Origin: Mesostigma viride
Lineage: Eukaryota; Streptophyta; Mesostigmatophyceae; Mesostigmatales; Mesostigmataceae
Reading direction: 5' to 3'
Assembly (NCBI GenBank): GCA_009746045.1
Contig: RPFO01000082.1
Span: forward strand, 4,594,741-4,656,740
Length of the DNA: 62,000 nucleotides
Positions 47,301 through 57,682 of the stretch are shown here, one piece after another. Positions within the stretch are counted from its first letter, which is position 1, and every line of letters starts with the position of its first letter. The translations under genes were made by a program, and so were the position numbers. The notes under the pieces are model-generated. The model was not told the DNA's origin. It ran no database searches and worked only from the letters and a program-made list of their open reading frames with translations.

Positions 47301-50300
47301 GTGTTCCCCACCATCATAAGATACGATACCATTACAACATTGGGTGTTCCCTACTATTATAAGATACGATACCATTACAACATTGGGTGTTCCCTACTAT
47401 TATAAGATACGATACCATTACAACATTGGGTGTTCCCTACTATCATAAGATACGATACCATTACAACATTGGGTATTCCCTACTATCATAAGATACGATA
47501 CCATTACAACATTGGGTGTTCCCCACCATCATAAGATACGATACCATTACAACATTGGGTGTTCCCCACTATTATAATATACGATACCATTACAACATTG
47601 GGTGTTCCCCACCATCATAAGATACGATACCATTACAACATTGGGTGTTCCCTACTATTATAAGATACGATACCATTACAACATTGGGTGTTCCCTACTA
47701 TTATAAGATACGATACCATTACAACATTGGGTGTTCCCTACTATCATAAGATACGATACCATTACAACATTGGGTATTCCCTACTATCATAAGATACGAT
47801 ACCATTACAACATTGGGTGTTCCCCACCATCATAAGATACGATACCATTACAACATTGGGTGTTCCCCACTATTATAATATACTATACCGTTACAACATT
47901 GGGTGTTCCCTACTATCATAAGATACGATACCATCACAACATTGGGTGTTCCCTACTATTATAAGATACGATACCATTACAACATTGGGTGTTCCCCACT
48001 ATTATAATATACTATACCGTTACAACATTGGGTGTTCCCTACTATTGTAAGATACGATACCGTTACAACATTGGGTGTTCCCTACTATTATAAGATACGA
48101 TACCATTACAACATTGGGTGTTCCCCACTATTATAATATACTATACCATTACAACATTGGGTGTTCCCTACTATCATAAGATACGATACCATCACAACAT
48201 TGGGTGTTCCCTACCATCATAAGATACGATACCATTACAACATTGGGTGTTCCCTACCATCATAAGATACGATACCATCACAACATTGGGTGTTCCCTAC
48301 TATTATAAGATACGATACCATTACAACATTGGGTGTTCCCTACTATCATAAGATACGATACCATTTTTACATTGGGTGTTCCCTACTATTATAATACTAC
48401 TATACTATACTATGTATACTACTACTATAATAATATACTATATATACTATATATACTATACTATAATAAGGTTGGGTGCTCCCTCCTCTTACTAAAAGGT
48501 ATCTTGTAACTAGCTCGCGTTGACAACCAGTGGCTACCCACCCAAACTCACAGTTTAAAGCCGCATTCAGTGCAAGAGCATGCCATGAGCTCCACCACAT
48601 ACATCCCCATCCATGCTGCCCGCTCCATACCATTTTCAAGCAGGAAAGAAAGCCTTTCTTTACAAAAAGCCTTCCTTCAAAGCCCTCCTAATGGTAAAGC
48701 GCTCCATGAGAAAGACGGTGTAGGAGACAAGGGTACAGAAGATGGTGAAGGAGATAACAGAAAAATGTAAGGGTACAGAAGATGGGGGGGGCGTCGGCCA
48801 CGCACCTGTGCAGTGTGGCCCCGACCGCCTTGCAAACCGCCGAGTGGAGCGCGTCCGAGCCAGATGATGGCTGAACAGGTACGTTGGCAGCACGTTGGCA
48901 GTAGTCATCATGGCAGTAGTCATCATGGCAGTAGTCATCAAGGTGATTATGGCCACGAACACAAGAGAGATCAGCAGCAGTGGCAGTGGCAGGGATCGAG
49001 AGAGAAGGGTAGGGAGGGCACACCACCAGAGATGTTGCTTCCAGGGACATGAGAAGCACCTGAGGAGATTCCAGTCCCCTAAAGCACACGCTGAAAGGGC
49101 ATACGCTCAACCGCATGGCAACCAACAGGTAGGAGACCGTTTGGCCACCGTAGAGAGCTCCGCTAAGCATCCAGACGGGCATGTTCTGGGTACATCCGTT
49201 TAAAAAGGGATAACCCCCACCAGGGTGCAAGCCTTTGCAGGCTTACAAAACGGACGGCGCAGCCCCCACTGCCTGCTTCTCTGGTGATCAGCCATGCAGT
49301 GCTGTCATGTGGCGACTTATTGCTTGCAGCTTTGCTTGTTAAGGTGCCTCCTTGTTGCTTCGAGGCTTTCTTGTTAAGGTGCCTCCTTGTTGCTATGAGT
49401 TTTTCTCGTCACGGTGCCTCCTAATGGCTTCGATTTTCGTTCGTGAAAGTGCGTCCTTATTGCTTCGATTTTTTTGTTGGAAGGTGCCTGCCTTGCTGCC
49501 CTGAAACGGCAGCACACATGCGGCGGTGGCACACGCTAGCAGATGTGGATGCGTACCAAGGGTTCTAAGCCTTCCAGCGCGCCATTGCTTTCTCAAGGCA
49601 ATGCTCCACTTAGGACTACAGTAGCTTTGGTGGGCAGCGGCTGTAAAGTTAGAGTCTGCGTTCCTCCATGGCCGAATAGTACCCTCTTCGTCTTGTTCCA
49701 AACCTCTTCAACTGCCTTGGAGAACGGGCTCCTGTGTCCCCCTTGCCGCTATCAGAGGTGTCCAATGTCTACAATCTAGACCCATTGTGGGGGTAGGTGA
49801 CAAGATTGGTCAAGGTGTCCTAGTTCCTAATAATGTTTCTACAGTAGTATCAAGGAGACAACCAGCGCAGGCCAGAAATCTATAGTAGTATAACGTTTCT
49901 ATAGTAGTATAATGTTTCTATAGTTTCTAATAATGTTTCTATAGTAGTATAATGTTTCTATAGTTTCTAATAATGTTTCTATAGTAGTATATTTATTGTG
50001 CATGGATCCATTGTAGGAAGAGTTGCACATTACCCTCAGCACACTCTCACCGCCCTGAGCAATCTCGAGCCATTTGTTTAATCCACTTCGCATCGAGTAA
50101 CAACGCCCCCGCCATCCCGAGCTTTTGTTACTTCAAGCAAGCTCTCATTACTTTTACTAAACACTAAGTATACCATCCGGAGCAATTCTTCATGATCCCG
50201 AGCGCGCGCTGTTATTACCTTCCCCGCGCACTGTCATGACCTTGAACAAGCGCTCATTACCTTGAGCATGCCGGCCAGTGCAGGAAGCCACATTAGGCTG

Positions 50301-50800
50301 GCATCTGCAAACAGTGCCAGGGACGCGGCCTGCGCTGTGAGCGCCACGAGCGATGCAGCAGCCCATTGGTCCGACGCCTGCGGACGTCATCACCATCGTC
50401 ACATATTGCCATGACTGGGTCAGATGGCAGGGAGGCATGATTTGGGACCGAGGGACTTGGGACTGAAAGAGAACCTGTGAGAATGCAACAGACAATGCCC
50501 CCCGCCCCCGCCCCCGCCCCCCCCTCACCCCTGCCCACACCCACCCAATTGAATGCCATGTGCGTGCTTGCGTGCGTGTGTTTAGGTGTGTGCTGGCGTG
50601 TGTGGGACACAATAACTTACAGGGCTTTCGCTTCGCAAGGTAACCCCCCAAATGGTTCAATATTTCATGTCCTAGTGCGGCAAGCCGCCCACACGTGTGC
50701 GCAACTATGCGGCTATGTTCATGCACTCTGCACGTTTTTGAGCGTGCACAGTGAATGAACATTCCGGCACATTTGATAAGCGCTTACCCGAGCATCCAAG

Positions 50801-50897
<97 letters not shown>

Positions 50898-51457
50898 TCC
50901 ACGTGCACACATGTAGAGCAGTGCGACAACCATCATCCCCCCCCCCCCCCCCCCATCCTCCCTATCCATCCCTTCCCCTCGTCTAAGTCCCACTCACACT
51001 ACCCTAAGCACACGACCCTACCCCATCCTTCTCATGCATGTGGTTACGCATGTCCACCATAGGCAATGCACATAACTAGTTGTGTCTGCGGAGTGCACAT
51101 TCTAACCTGCCACGACGAGCACAGCGAGCCAAGCGAGTCACATACTTTTTTGCTCGCCAGCAGCGCATCCACCCGCTTGCGCCAGGCAGCGAACGCAGGG
51201 GCAATGGCCGGAACACTAGACTCGTCCACTTGCAATAAGCCATGTTTTTGCACGTCATTGGCTAATGCCGAAAGGGCGCGCGGCGTCGGGGACTCTCCCG
51301 CCGGCAAGTGCGCGTCCAACACGTTTAACAGGAACTTGGGGAGGAGCCGCGGATCATAGACATTCCAATTCAGCCTGTCGTCGCTTGAGGATGCAGCTTG
51401 TTGCTGCGGGGCGTGTGCTTGCTTTTTTCCCTTCTGACCTGTGCTAGAGGGCTCCAT
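32366..51457 (-). CDS. PELP1: PELP1/Rix1-like ribosome-biogenesis protein
   Basis: Fifteen exons on the minus strand: 51457-51146, 50377-50261, 48870-48806, 42356-42242, 41296-41222, 40066-40007, 39091-38962, 38408-38319, 37951-37857, 37488-37256, 36789-36632, 35656-35575, 35113-34903, 34154-33902 and 33333-32366. All are GT-AG with matching phases and give 987 residues. The N-terminus (YDPRLLPKFLLNVL, DQWAAASLVALTAQAASLAL, FGALLEVLSGVLAAFPASLK, SQLPRIQGDASAWMMLVRKI) follows the RIX1-type helical repeat order of plant PELP1 homologues. Residues about 580-700 (VCLAAHQALLSSVTVP, APFLTTALRLFQRG, LSTFCVSAIAALEAILHPRA) match the later conserved block. The C-terminal 270 residues are Gly/Ala/Ser-rich and end in an acidic tail. 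In other eukaryotes PELP1/Rix1 works with TEX10/Ipi1 and WDR18/Ipi3 in nucleolar pre-60S maturation. An upstream in-frame ATG at 51505 could extend the N-terminus by 16 residues. Confidence 0.88.
33610..33636. repeat. Homopolymer G tract in PELP1 intron 14
   Basis: A run of about 18 G on the plus strand (C on the gene strand). Similar tracts occur in other introns of this gene near 35213-35230, 36812-36838 and 41310-41330. Confidence 0.8.
34300..34440. repeat. Diverged copy of the PELP1 3' end inside intron 13
   Basis: The stretch with CATGGGCATGCGACGGAGTA, AATCTCATTAGGAAA and GTCTGCATCATGCCC closely parallels 32240-32360, the sequence just downstream of and at the PELP1 stop region. It is an internal segmental duplication of about 120 bp in the same orientation. 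Confidence 0.65.
36015..36378. repeat. 46-bp minisatellite in PELP1 intron 11
   Basis: Eight near-identical copies of a unit containing TACTCGCTAGAGTATCCAAA and CCCTTTCAAGCATCTCCTA. One copy lacks two bases. Confidence 0.9.
39125..39390. repeat. 23-bp minisatellite in PELP1 intron 6
   Basis: About 11 to 12 copies of a unit close to ACAAGAGGTGGGCGGATGGC, alternating between GGCAAC, GGCGAC and GGCAGC/GGCATAA variants. Confidence 0.9.
39845..39990. repeat. 46-bp minisatellite in PELP1 intron 6
   Basis: Three copies of a unit that contains ACTGGTGTGTGCGCCTATGT and ATTCCTTATGGTCTATTCC. It lies 20 bp upstream (on the genome) of the exon at 40007-40066. Confidence 0.9.
40380..40610. repeat. 36-bp minisatellite in PELP1 intron 5
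   Basis: Six to seven copies of a unit containing AACTGCTGTCGTAGGTGAGG and ATAATCACCACATGGC; the last copies are degenerate. Confidence 0.9.
41590..41702. repeat. 12-bp repeat in PELP1 intron 4
   Basis: About nine copies of CTTGAAAATCGC with single-base variants, followed by a C-rich tract at 41705-41750. Confidence 0.85.
42957..48396. repeat. 43-bp satellite array in PELP1 intron 3 (about 126 copies)
   Basis: The unit reads GGGTGTTCCCTACTATTATA + AGATACGATACCATTACAAC + ATT. Variation is almost entirely a few recurrent substitutions: TACTATTATAA / TACTATCATAA / CACCATCATAA / TACTAATATAA, AGATACGATACC / ATATACTATACC, and ATTAC / ATCAC. Rare variants fall at exact multiples of 43 bp from each other, so the array has kept register. 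It fills about 84% of the 6.4-kb intron between exons 48806-48870 and 42242-42356. Confidence 0.97.
49853..49990. repeat. SINE-like scrap and AT-rich short repeats in PELP1 intron 2
   Basis: About 30 bp of the SINE-like repeat 2 terminus (minus strand, AAGGAGACAACCAGCGCAGG) sits between TCTACAGTAGTA and TCTATAGTAGTA, a possible target duplication. It is followed by repeats of TTTCTATAGTAGTATAATG and TTTCTAATAATG. Confidence 0.65.
50803..50895. repeat. CA dinucleotide microsatellite in PELP1 intron 1
   Basis: About 45 CA units with two TACATA interruptions. Open frames across it (HTHT, CVCV) are artefacts. Confidence 0.95.
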
Positions 51458-52849
51458 CGAGCTGGTCACCGCAAATGCGGGCAAAAATAAACTACACAAA
51501 AGCAATTGGCATTCTAGGGAACAATCGTTGAAAATTACCCCAGCAGCACAGCGACGTATTACCAGAGCCTTATCATAACACTTAGCATTGACGGCAGTGA
51601 CTTTTTAACAAGCGATTTAAGGATGCACTGTGTTTTAAGGATGCACCGAGACCATAGCTGGGACGCAAAAGTCGACGGGCGGCTGGTGTGTAATGTCGCG
51701 GCCTGCCATTGCCGTCTTAACTCTTACGTCTAACCCGGAACCCGGACCTAGTAAATTTGTAGGGTCCGACAAACCTTTCGCCTTGCGGCGCAGTTGTATT
51801 CCTTGCTGCCGTCATACGTCACATGCTGCCTTGAAGGTACAGTACACGCGGCGGCTGGGTGGCCAACCTTGGGACCGGGTTGCAAGTTGAGGCAGTTGCA
51901 ACCTTGCAATTTGCACGTGACTCCTTTGATGTCGTAGTCTGTAAGTCCCAACGCCCAAACTCTTCACAAGGTCGCGCGCGCTAAATCCAGCTTCAGAAGG
52001 CCTGGCCTTCGTGTAGGACTGCGCATTCGCCCTCACATACAGTACGACAGCAAACGGCGCAGGCCCAAAGTGCCAGGACTTTTGACGGCCAAGACTTTTC
52101 TTTTCGGCTAGCGGCGTGGCCATTCCATTCAACGCGGATTTGATATAAACGCAGACGGCGGGCTGGCATGAAGTACGCTTAGCACTGGCCGCTACATGCG
52201 AAGACCCCGGCGCTCGAGGGCTGTAGGCCTAATTCGGCCATGAACTGGCCGCTTGTGGGGCCCGGCGGGAGTGGAGGATGCAAAAACGATTGCTGAATGC
52301 TGTCTTGGATTAGTTGAGCCCGTAGATGGTGCCGGCGGGGCATGCCATGCACAAAGTAGCGGCTAGCCTAGATGCCGTCTTCTGCCGGATACCCTCGGAA
52401 GTGCAGTATCGTACTTACATCACGGGTCTTCTAATACGGATTGGACCGCTGGGGCACAGGAACCGGTTTCCAGTTACTTTATGGTGAAAGGATCGCGCGG
52501 GATCAACGGCCAAGAACTGCGACCGGCAGGGCTTCCTGCAATCTAAATACATGAGTTAGCGAGATATTCTTTGGAAGCACCTCAAGGAGCACCGATCACA
52601 GGCAAGTGGCTGTAACTCAGTACAGCTGTTCAAGCCCTTCAATGGGCCTCTATCATTATTTTCCTTCCTTCTGGGAAGAGAATGGCTATGCTCCGGCCAT
52701 ACACGAGCTTTCCAGTGTACCAAGTCAGCGCATTGTCAAGAAGGCTACTCTGAAGGGAAGCTGCCCTGTCAGTATTAACGCCGCGATGGATGGAGGCAAT
52801 TACGTTGACCATGCTAAGGCATGCCAGGGAACGTGTAGTGCAAGGCCCT
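51458..52849. other. Upstream region of the PELP1 gene, no other gene seen
   Basis: It should contain the PELP1 promoter near 51458-51700. No coding stretch with splice-consistent ends was found between there and the ORF1 remnant that begins about 52850. Confidence 0.5.
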
Positions 52850-54066
52850 GGCCAAAGTCGCACACAAGCTCCAGCCCCAGTTTACCGCCACGCAAGAGCA
52901 CATTGCCGCCAAGGTCTCCAAGGCCACAGCCACTGTGAACGCCCGCCTTAACCAGGTGGAAGGCAAAGGCGGCCATGACATCTGAAGCTGGAGGCAGTTG
53001 CTACCAAGGTAGACGCCCTGGCCACGCAGGTCCCCGAGATCGCTGAGCGAACGGCCACCATCGCCGCCCAACCTGCTGGTATGGCCTGCGACAATCCTTC
53101 GACTCGCGCATGCGGACCTGTTCAAGAGCTAGCCTGGCAACCTCTACCATCACCGCCATCACCACCAAGCTACAGGAGCTGGAAGACAAGCTCGAGGCCG
53201 CTGACCGCGACCGCTGCTGCTGCCAGGTCATCCTCAGGCGCTTCGACATGCAGCCGGGGGAGACCCCAAATTCTCTTCTCGACGAGCTTAGGAGCAAGCT
53301 CTTGGCACGCATGGAGCTGCAAGGACACTGCAGGGCGCCCACCGCCTGCCCCACCCACGGGACAAGGCTGCCCCCCCCCCCCCAGTGCTCATCACCTTCT
53401 GCGACATGGCAGCCCAAGCCCGGTTCCTTTCTCGCCGCAAGAAGCTGGCGGACTTCCCTTGGTCACCATTGAGGATGACCTGACGCCCGCCCAGCAGCAG
53501 CAGCGCCGCGATCAGTGGCCCGACTATGCATCCGCCACAAGACCAGCCCCAAGAAGCCCCACGTACTGGGACGGGGCAGGGACCTTTATGTCAACAACAA
53601 ACTGTGGAACGGCCCCCCAAGGCTCCCCCAGGGTAGAACATAGATGTCTCGCTTGTCGCGCTTGTCGCGCTTCATATGGGGGTTAGATTTGGAATGGGAT
53701 AGCATTAGCTCACTCAGCATTAAATCAGTCTTATTGTAACTCAGTCTTACTATCGTAGCTTTCCTATATAGTAGTTCAGATAAGCCCTACTAGCTCATGG
53801 TATTGGCATTAGCTCAGCCATGGCTCATCATTGTGGCCATCTGCTTGCGCCTTAGCCTGTGTCTCGGACTGCACCTCACCTTTATAGTATATCATCAGCC
53901 TCGCGTCAGCATATTTTCCATGTTGTATTGCACCTGGCCATGGTCCGGATTCTCCCGATTTCTGGCCTGCGCTGGTTGTCTCCTTGACAGTTGCGCCCAC
54001 ACCATGATGCGGAGAGAGCGCTCTGTGGTCTGCCCCCTTGGGGCAGTGAGAGAAGAGCTCTAGGGC
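52850..54066 (+). mobile_element. ORF1-only-type element, 5'-truncated copy X3
   Basis: From 52850 to 53635 it encodes a decayed copy of the X1 ORF1 (LQPQFTATQEHIAAKVS, TKLQELEDKLEAADRDR, VILRRFDMQPGETPNSLLDE, FLSRRKKLAD). The following spacer matches the X1 3' UTR (GCGGAGAGAGCGCTCTGTGG, GGCAGTGAGAGAAG, TAGGGCGCC). Several frameshifts are present. A SINE-like repeat 2 end of about 47 bp (53940-53987) has landed in the 3' UTR. Confidence 0.75.
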
Positions 54067-54067
54067 G

Positions 54068-54120
54068 CCCTCGATACCTCCTCGGATCTTTGTGGACTAC
54101 ACCAAGGCATTCAATACGGC
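54068..54120 (+). pseudogene. Reverse transcriptase motif A scrap
   Basis: The sequence encodes PRIFVDYTKAFNT, the motif A block of LINE reverse transcriptases, wedged between the X3 3' UTR and the next repeat. Confidence 0.65.
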
Positions 54121-54706
54121 TATATCAAGGAGACAACCAGCGCAGGCCAGAAATCGGGAGAATCCGGACCATGGTAGCTCGAGCCTGCCGTTATCTTGTC
54201 CGCGTGTTCGAGTCGTTCAGGATGATGAATATGAATGGTGATGGAAATGTGTAGCCTTGTGCATTGAAACTATGGCTGGCTTATTCTGATCAGACACTCC
54301 GCAAAGGTGAAAACCTTTGCGTTCAGTGCCGGGCCGCGGAAAACGCGGAAAAACGCGATCTGCAAATGAATCCGACCGGAATCGAAATGGGGACCTCTCG
54401 CACCAATTTTGCTGACTGTAGGACGGACGTCTCCGGTTACCATGGCATCGCCAACTTACACCTACAGTCATCCGCAAAAGTTCTCCTGTCCGGGGAGTGA
54501 TGCTGGCTTATGTGTACGTAGAGAGACTAGATGATCCACCTAGACGGTGGGGCCGGAAACAGCTTGCTTGATCAGGGCGTGTGTTTCGAGCATAACTGGC
54601 CGGGAGTGTCTAGTGGTGAGCACCATTGCTGCGATCGCTCTCGCACCATTTACGAGGAAATACCCGCAAATGGAAAACCACTGAAAAGGTCTAGCTAGTC
54701 AGTCAT
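54112..54706 (-). mobile_element. SINE-like repeat 2, long copy (host of a SINE-like repeat 1)
   Basis: On the minus strand it runs from ATGACTGACTAGCTAGACC (54706) to GGTTGTCTCCTTGATATA (about 54112-54121), about 360 bp net. It is split at GCTGGCTTAT by repeat 1 (54285-54501). The uninterrupted version is at 55601-55932. No ORF. I cannot assign a clear tRNA or 5S origin to it. Confidence 0.75.
54285..54501 (-). mobile_element. SINE-like repeat 1, longest copy
   Basis: The 217-bp insert is flanked by GCTGGCTTAT at 54275-54284 and 54502-54511. On the minus strand it begins CATCACTCCCCGGACAGG, carries a degenerate B-box (the equivalent at 57952 reads AGTTCGATTCC) in a tRNA-like context with an A-box-like TGGTAACCGG about 55 nt upstream, and ends GATCAGAATA. 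The features suit a tRNA-derived SINE transcribed by RNA polymerase III. Confidence 0.75.
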
Positions 54707-54750
54707 TACGTTAGCCATGCCATGTTTCCAAAAACCCATGCCATGTTTCC

Positions 54751-55057
54751 CGATGGACAAGGCCAAGTGGGCCCAGGTCATAGAGGACAACGAGCCCCCC
54801 CCTGTGGGGAAGCGTCCGCGTGTGCAAACCCGCGGGAGGCACGCCAGACAGCTCCCCTAGGGTAGCGTGATGCTGTTTAGACAGATGCCATAGTGTTTGT
54901 AGTTAGTGATGCTGTTTAGATAGATGTTGTAGGTAGCTAGCTGATGTAGATACATTAGACCAGTAGGACTGTTTGCACCCATCCATCCATCCATCCATCG
55001 ATCGGGGTTAATGCTCCGTGACTTCCCAACGGGAGCACGAGTCTAATTAATTAATTA
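54751..55057 (+). mobile_element. LINE-B 3' fragment
   Basis: Flanked by ATGTTTCC at 54743-54750 and 55058-55065. It encodes the last residues of a LINE ORF2 (DKAKWAQVIEDNEPPPVGKR then a stop after RQLP), a 3' UTR with CCAT repeats, a hairpin of the GTGACT(T)CC-CAAC-GGGAGCAC type, and a TTAA-repeat tail. Confidence 0.8.
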
Positions 55058-55099
55058 ATGTTTCCAAACGAGTCTAATCGGAACACGAGTCTAATTAAT

Positions 55100-55540
55100 T
55101 AATGTTTCCAAACGTCCAAGAACTGCACACGCTGCAAAGGCAAATATCCGGAGGACAGCACTTTCAAATGTGTGGCGGGAACCAAAAGCCCGCGTATGCC
55201 AGAAAACATCGTGTTGCTGCAGCGACGCGACGGTGTGGACAACGAATCCAGTGCCAGCTCGGAACGGCCGCAAAGGAGATCTGGCATCACAGCTTTCATA
55301 TGTGCGGAGATATCACGCGATCCAGCCGGTCCACGACCTGTTTGTAGAGCTTGTGCCAAGGGGCAGCACCGAACAGATGTGGGTGACGTTGCAAAAAACA
55401 CCGAACTTGACAGCTTAATTAATTAAACACGTGCTCCCGTTGGGGAGTCACGGAGCACTGAAGTGCTTTTAATCCCTGTGTGTGCACTGAACTTGACAGC
55501 ATAATGTCTCGATCATAGTCTTTGACCAACAAACGATGCA
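55100..55540 (+). pseudogene. Cysteine-motif ORF, interrupted (unrecognised)
   Basis: The frame through 55107-55414 reads CTRCKGKYPEDSTFKC, then MPENIVLLQRRDGVDNE, then VCRACAKGQHRTDV. The two CxxC pairs with an intervening P-x-x-x-F resemble small zinc-binding domains. The frame is interrupted by a 74-bp retroposon end at 55415-55488, after which ELDS-IMSRS would continue. I cannot tell whether this was a host exon or part of a mobile element. Confidence 0.35.
55415..55488 (-). mobile_element. Tiny LINE-B-type 3'-end insertion
   Basis: Exact 12-bp duplication GAACTTGACAGC at 55403-55414 and 55489-55500. The insert on the minus strand is only the family-B hairpin (GTGACTCCCCAACGGGAGCA) plus a TTAA tail. 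Confidence 0.85.
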
Positions 55541-55600
55541 AGAGTTCAACAAGAGTCGTGATGAAACTGACACGATAAGAACAATTAATTAATAGACACG

Positions 55601-55932
55601 TTTTCAGTGGTTTTCCATTTGCGGGTATTTCCTCGTAAATGGTGGGAGAGCGATCGCAGCAATGGTGCTCACCACTAGACACTAGCTCCCGGCCAGTTAT
55701 GCTCGAAACACACGCCCTGATCAAGCATGCTGTTTCCGGCCCCACCGTCTAGGTCATCTAGTCGCTCTACACGTAAGCCAGCCGTAATTTCCATGCACAA
55801 GGATACACATTTCCATCACCATTCATCTTCATCATCCTGAACGACTCGAACACGCGGACAAGATAACGGCAGGCTCGAGCTACCGTGGTACGGATTCTCC
55901 CGATTTCTGGCCTGCGCTGGTTGTCTCCTTGA
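55601..55932 (+). mobile_element. SINE-like repeat 2, uninterrupted copy
   Basis: Runs from TTTTCAGTGGTTTTCC to GGTTGTCTCCTTGA. It contains the intact site ACACGTAAGCCAGCC, which in the 54.1-54.7-kb copy is split by repeat 1. It abuts the tail of LINE-C. Confidence 0.75.
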
Positions 55933-57590
55933 ATTAATAGACACGTGACTGTGTCACGTGAGCATAATTAAGTCCTCAGTGGGAGGGGAACATGGGATGG
56001 AATGGATGGTATAAGCTATCTAGGTCCTAGAGTTACAGGGGTGTGGGCACCGCGGCCCGAATCGCTATGAATGCCATACTTGGTCACACGCGGAGCCCCC
56101 ACAGAATTGGGGGTGGTCTCCTTCATCACTACTTGCCATCTATCCTTGCGCACCATCTGCCTCCATATTACAGACAAACCAGGAGGCTGCCCGGGGGCCG
56201 GTGAGCCCATCACGTCTAGTGTAGCACATGTCCATGCCCAGTCTATCACGAAATGTCCACGGGTGGCGGCCCTGCCGCGCGCTGCCGGGGGCACGCCAGG
56301 TTAGGACATATCGCCCAGGCTGGGCGGGCTTGGTGCCAGCTGGTCTATCTGAGGTATCTACCTGATCTGTGCGGGCCAGGTGCCCGGCGAGGCCCAGGCG
56401 CCTGTGCCTAATACTGTGGGAAACATAGGGCAAATCAGCGTACAAATCCTCATTACTAATGTGCAAACCAAAGGGGATGTTAAGGGCCTTGCGCAGCATC
56501 TTGGTGACGGCGCCGTCGAGTCGTTGCTCCAGCTCCTGTGTCGATCAGTGCCCACGTCTCGACGCCCGGTAGGTCAGGATCGTCAGAATGACGACCTTGA
56601 AGAGGTCGCGCTAGAATTGACGATCCGGGGTAGGGCGGGGCTGCTCCACCAGCGGCGGTGGTCATGGAGGTGCGCCCACGCCATGCCGATCCGTGTCGTC
56701 ATGTCGTCCTCGCAGTCGGGAAGCCAACTGCCGAGCAGCTTGAAGCGGCCTGAAGGAGGGTAGCTGATCGGCATCGTCTAAGAGGCGTAGTGTGGGTGGG
56801 GGCCCTGCCATGCCGAGGGCCAGGGCCTCCGTTTTGGGGCTGATTTCTAGACCAACAGCCCGAGCCTGGAGCGCCAGGCAGTCCAGCCAAAGTTGGGCAG
56901 ACTCCGGCTTCTCGATGAGCGTGATGTCGTCGGCATAAATGATGTCAGCTAGTAAATTCTGCCTGTTAGTCGGCCCCCCTTCCCCAAGCTCGTTCGTGAT
57001 CGCTAGGCCAGGGGCACGGCCTGCAATGCTAGCAAAGCGAGCACGTGCCTGGCGCATAACATAATCCACTAGTTACAATAATAAACAGGTACGGCGACAG
57101 GACGCAACCCTGCCAGACGCCGGTCTGCAGTGGGCATGGCGGGGTAATGCCGTGTTGAGTGCGCACCGAAGTGGTCGACCCCTCATACAAGCGTGCGGAT
57201 GACGGTAATCAGGGGAGTGGGGACGCGAGCGCAAGCAAGTACAGCCCATAAAGCGTCCCAGAGGACAGAATGAAAAGCCTTGATGAAGTCGACGAAGATC
57301 AGGATGGCGGGAAACTCACCAGGTTGCATGCAGGAGAGCGATTTCCTCGAAGAGGCGACGTGCGACGAAGATGGCCATGACGGTGTTGCGCCCAGGACGG
57401 AAGCCCGTTTGACTTTCCCCAAGGTGACAGTCGAGAGCAGAACGAAGGCGGTTGAGGATCATGCGCATGAACAACTTGAGTGCGGCGCTCTGGATGCAGA
57501 CTCCTCTGTAGTTGGCGGGGTCGTCAAGGGAACCTTGGTTTTTTACAGCATAATACGGTAGCTGTGCTGAAAGACGGGAAAAACGATGCA
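55933..57590 (-). mobile_element. LINE-C non-LTR retrotransposon, 5'-truncated
   Basis: Minus-strand element ending in a hairpin (arm CACGTGAC, loop ACA, arm GTCACGTG on the gene strand; 55942-55960) and a short TTAA tail. The 3' UTR includes CCATCC repeats. The coding remnant is described in the next entry. The terminal hairpin is shared with the ORF1-only element X1. Confidence 0.8.
56080..57570 (-). pseudogene. LINE-C reverse transcriptase remnant
   Basis: In order: DDPANYRGVCIQSAALKLF, LGESQTGFRPGRNTVMAIF, motif A as LIFVDFIKAFHSVLWDAL, an in-frame stop after VIRTLV, the region before motif C, catalytic YADD in LLADIIYADDITLIEKP, then WLDCLALQARAVGLEISPKT and, after frameshifts, LRKALNIPFGLHISNEDLYA and GLAGHLARTDQVDTS. 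Several stops and shifts make it inactive. It is a different family from LINE-A but follows the same block order. Confidence 0.85.
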
Positions 57591-57682
57591 ACTGACTAAG
57601 AACAACACCTTATTTTGCTGTGTGGGAAAGGAGACTGTGAATATCGGGGTAGCGAATAAAAGGAATTTGATGATAACAATGA

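Noticed and set aside
42957-48396. Regular 43-bp array that might suggest a CRISPR locus
   Set aside because: There are no unique spacers: the whole period is repeated, it lies in a eukaryotic intron, and no cas-like gene is near.
50705-50993. CVCV and HTHT frames around 50.8 kb
   Set aside because: They are translations of a CA microsatellite.
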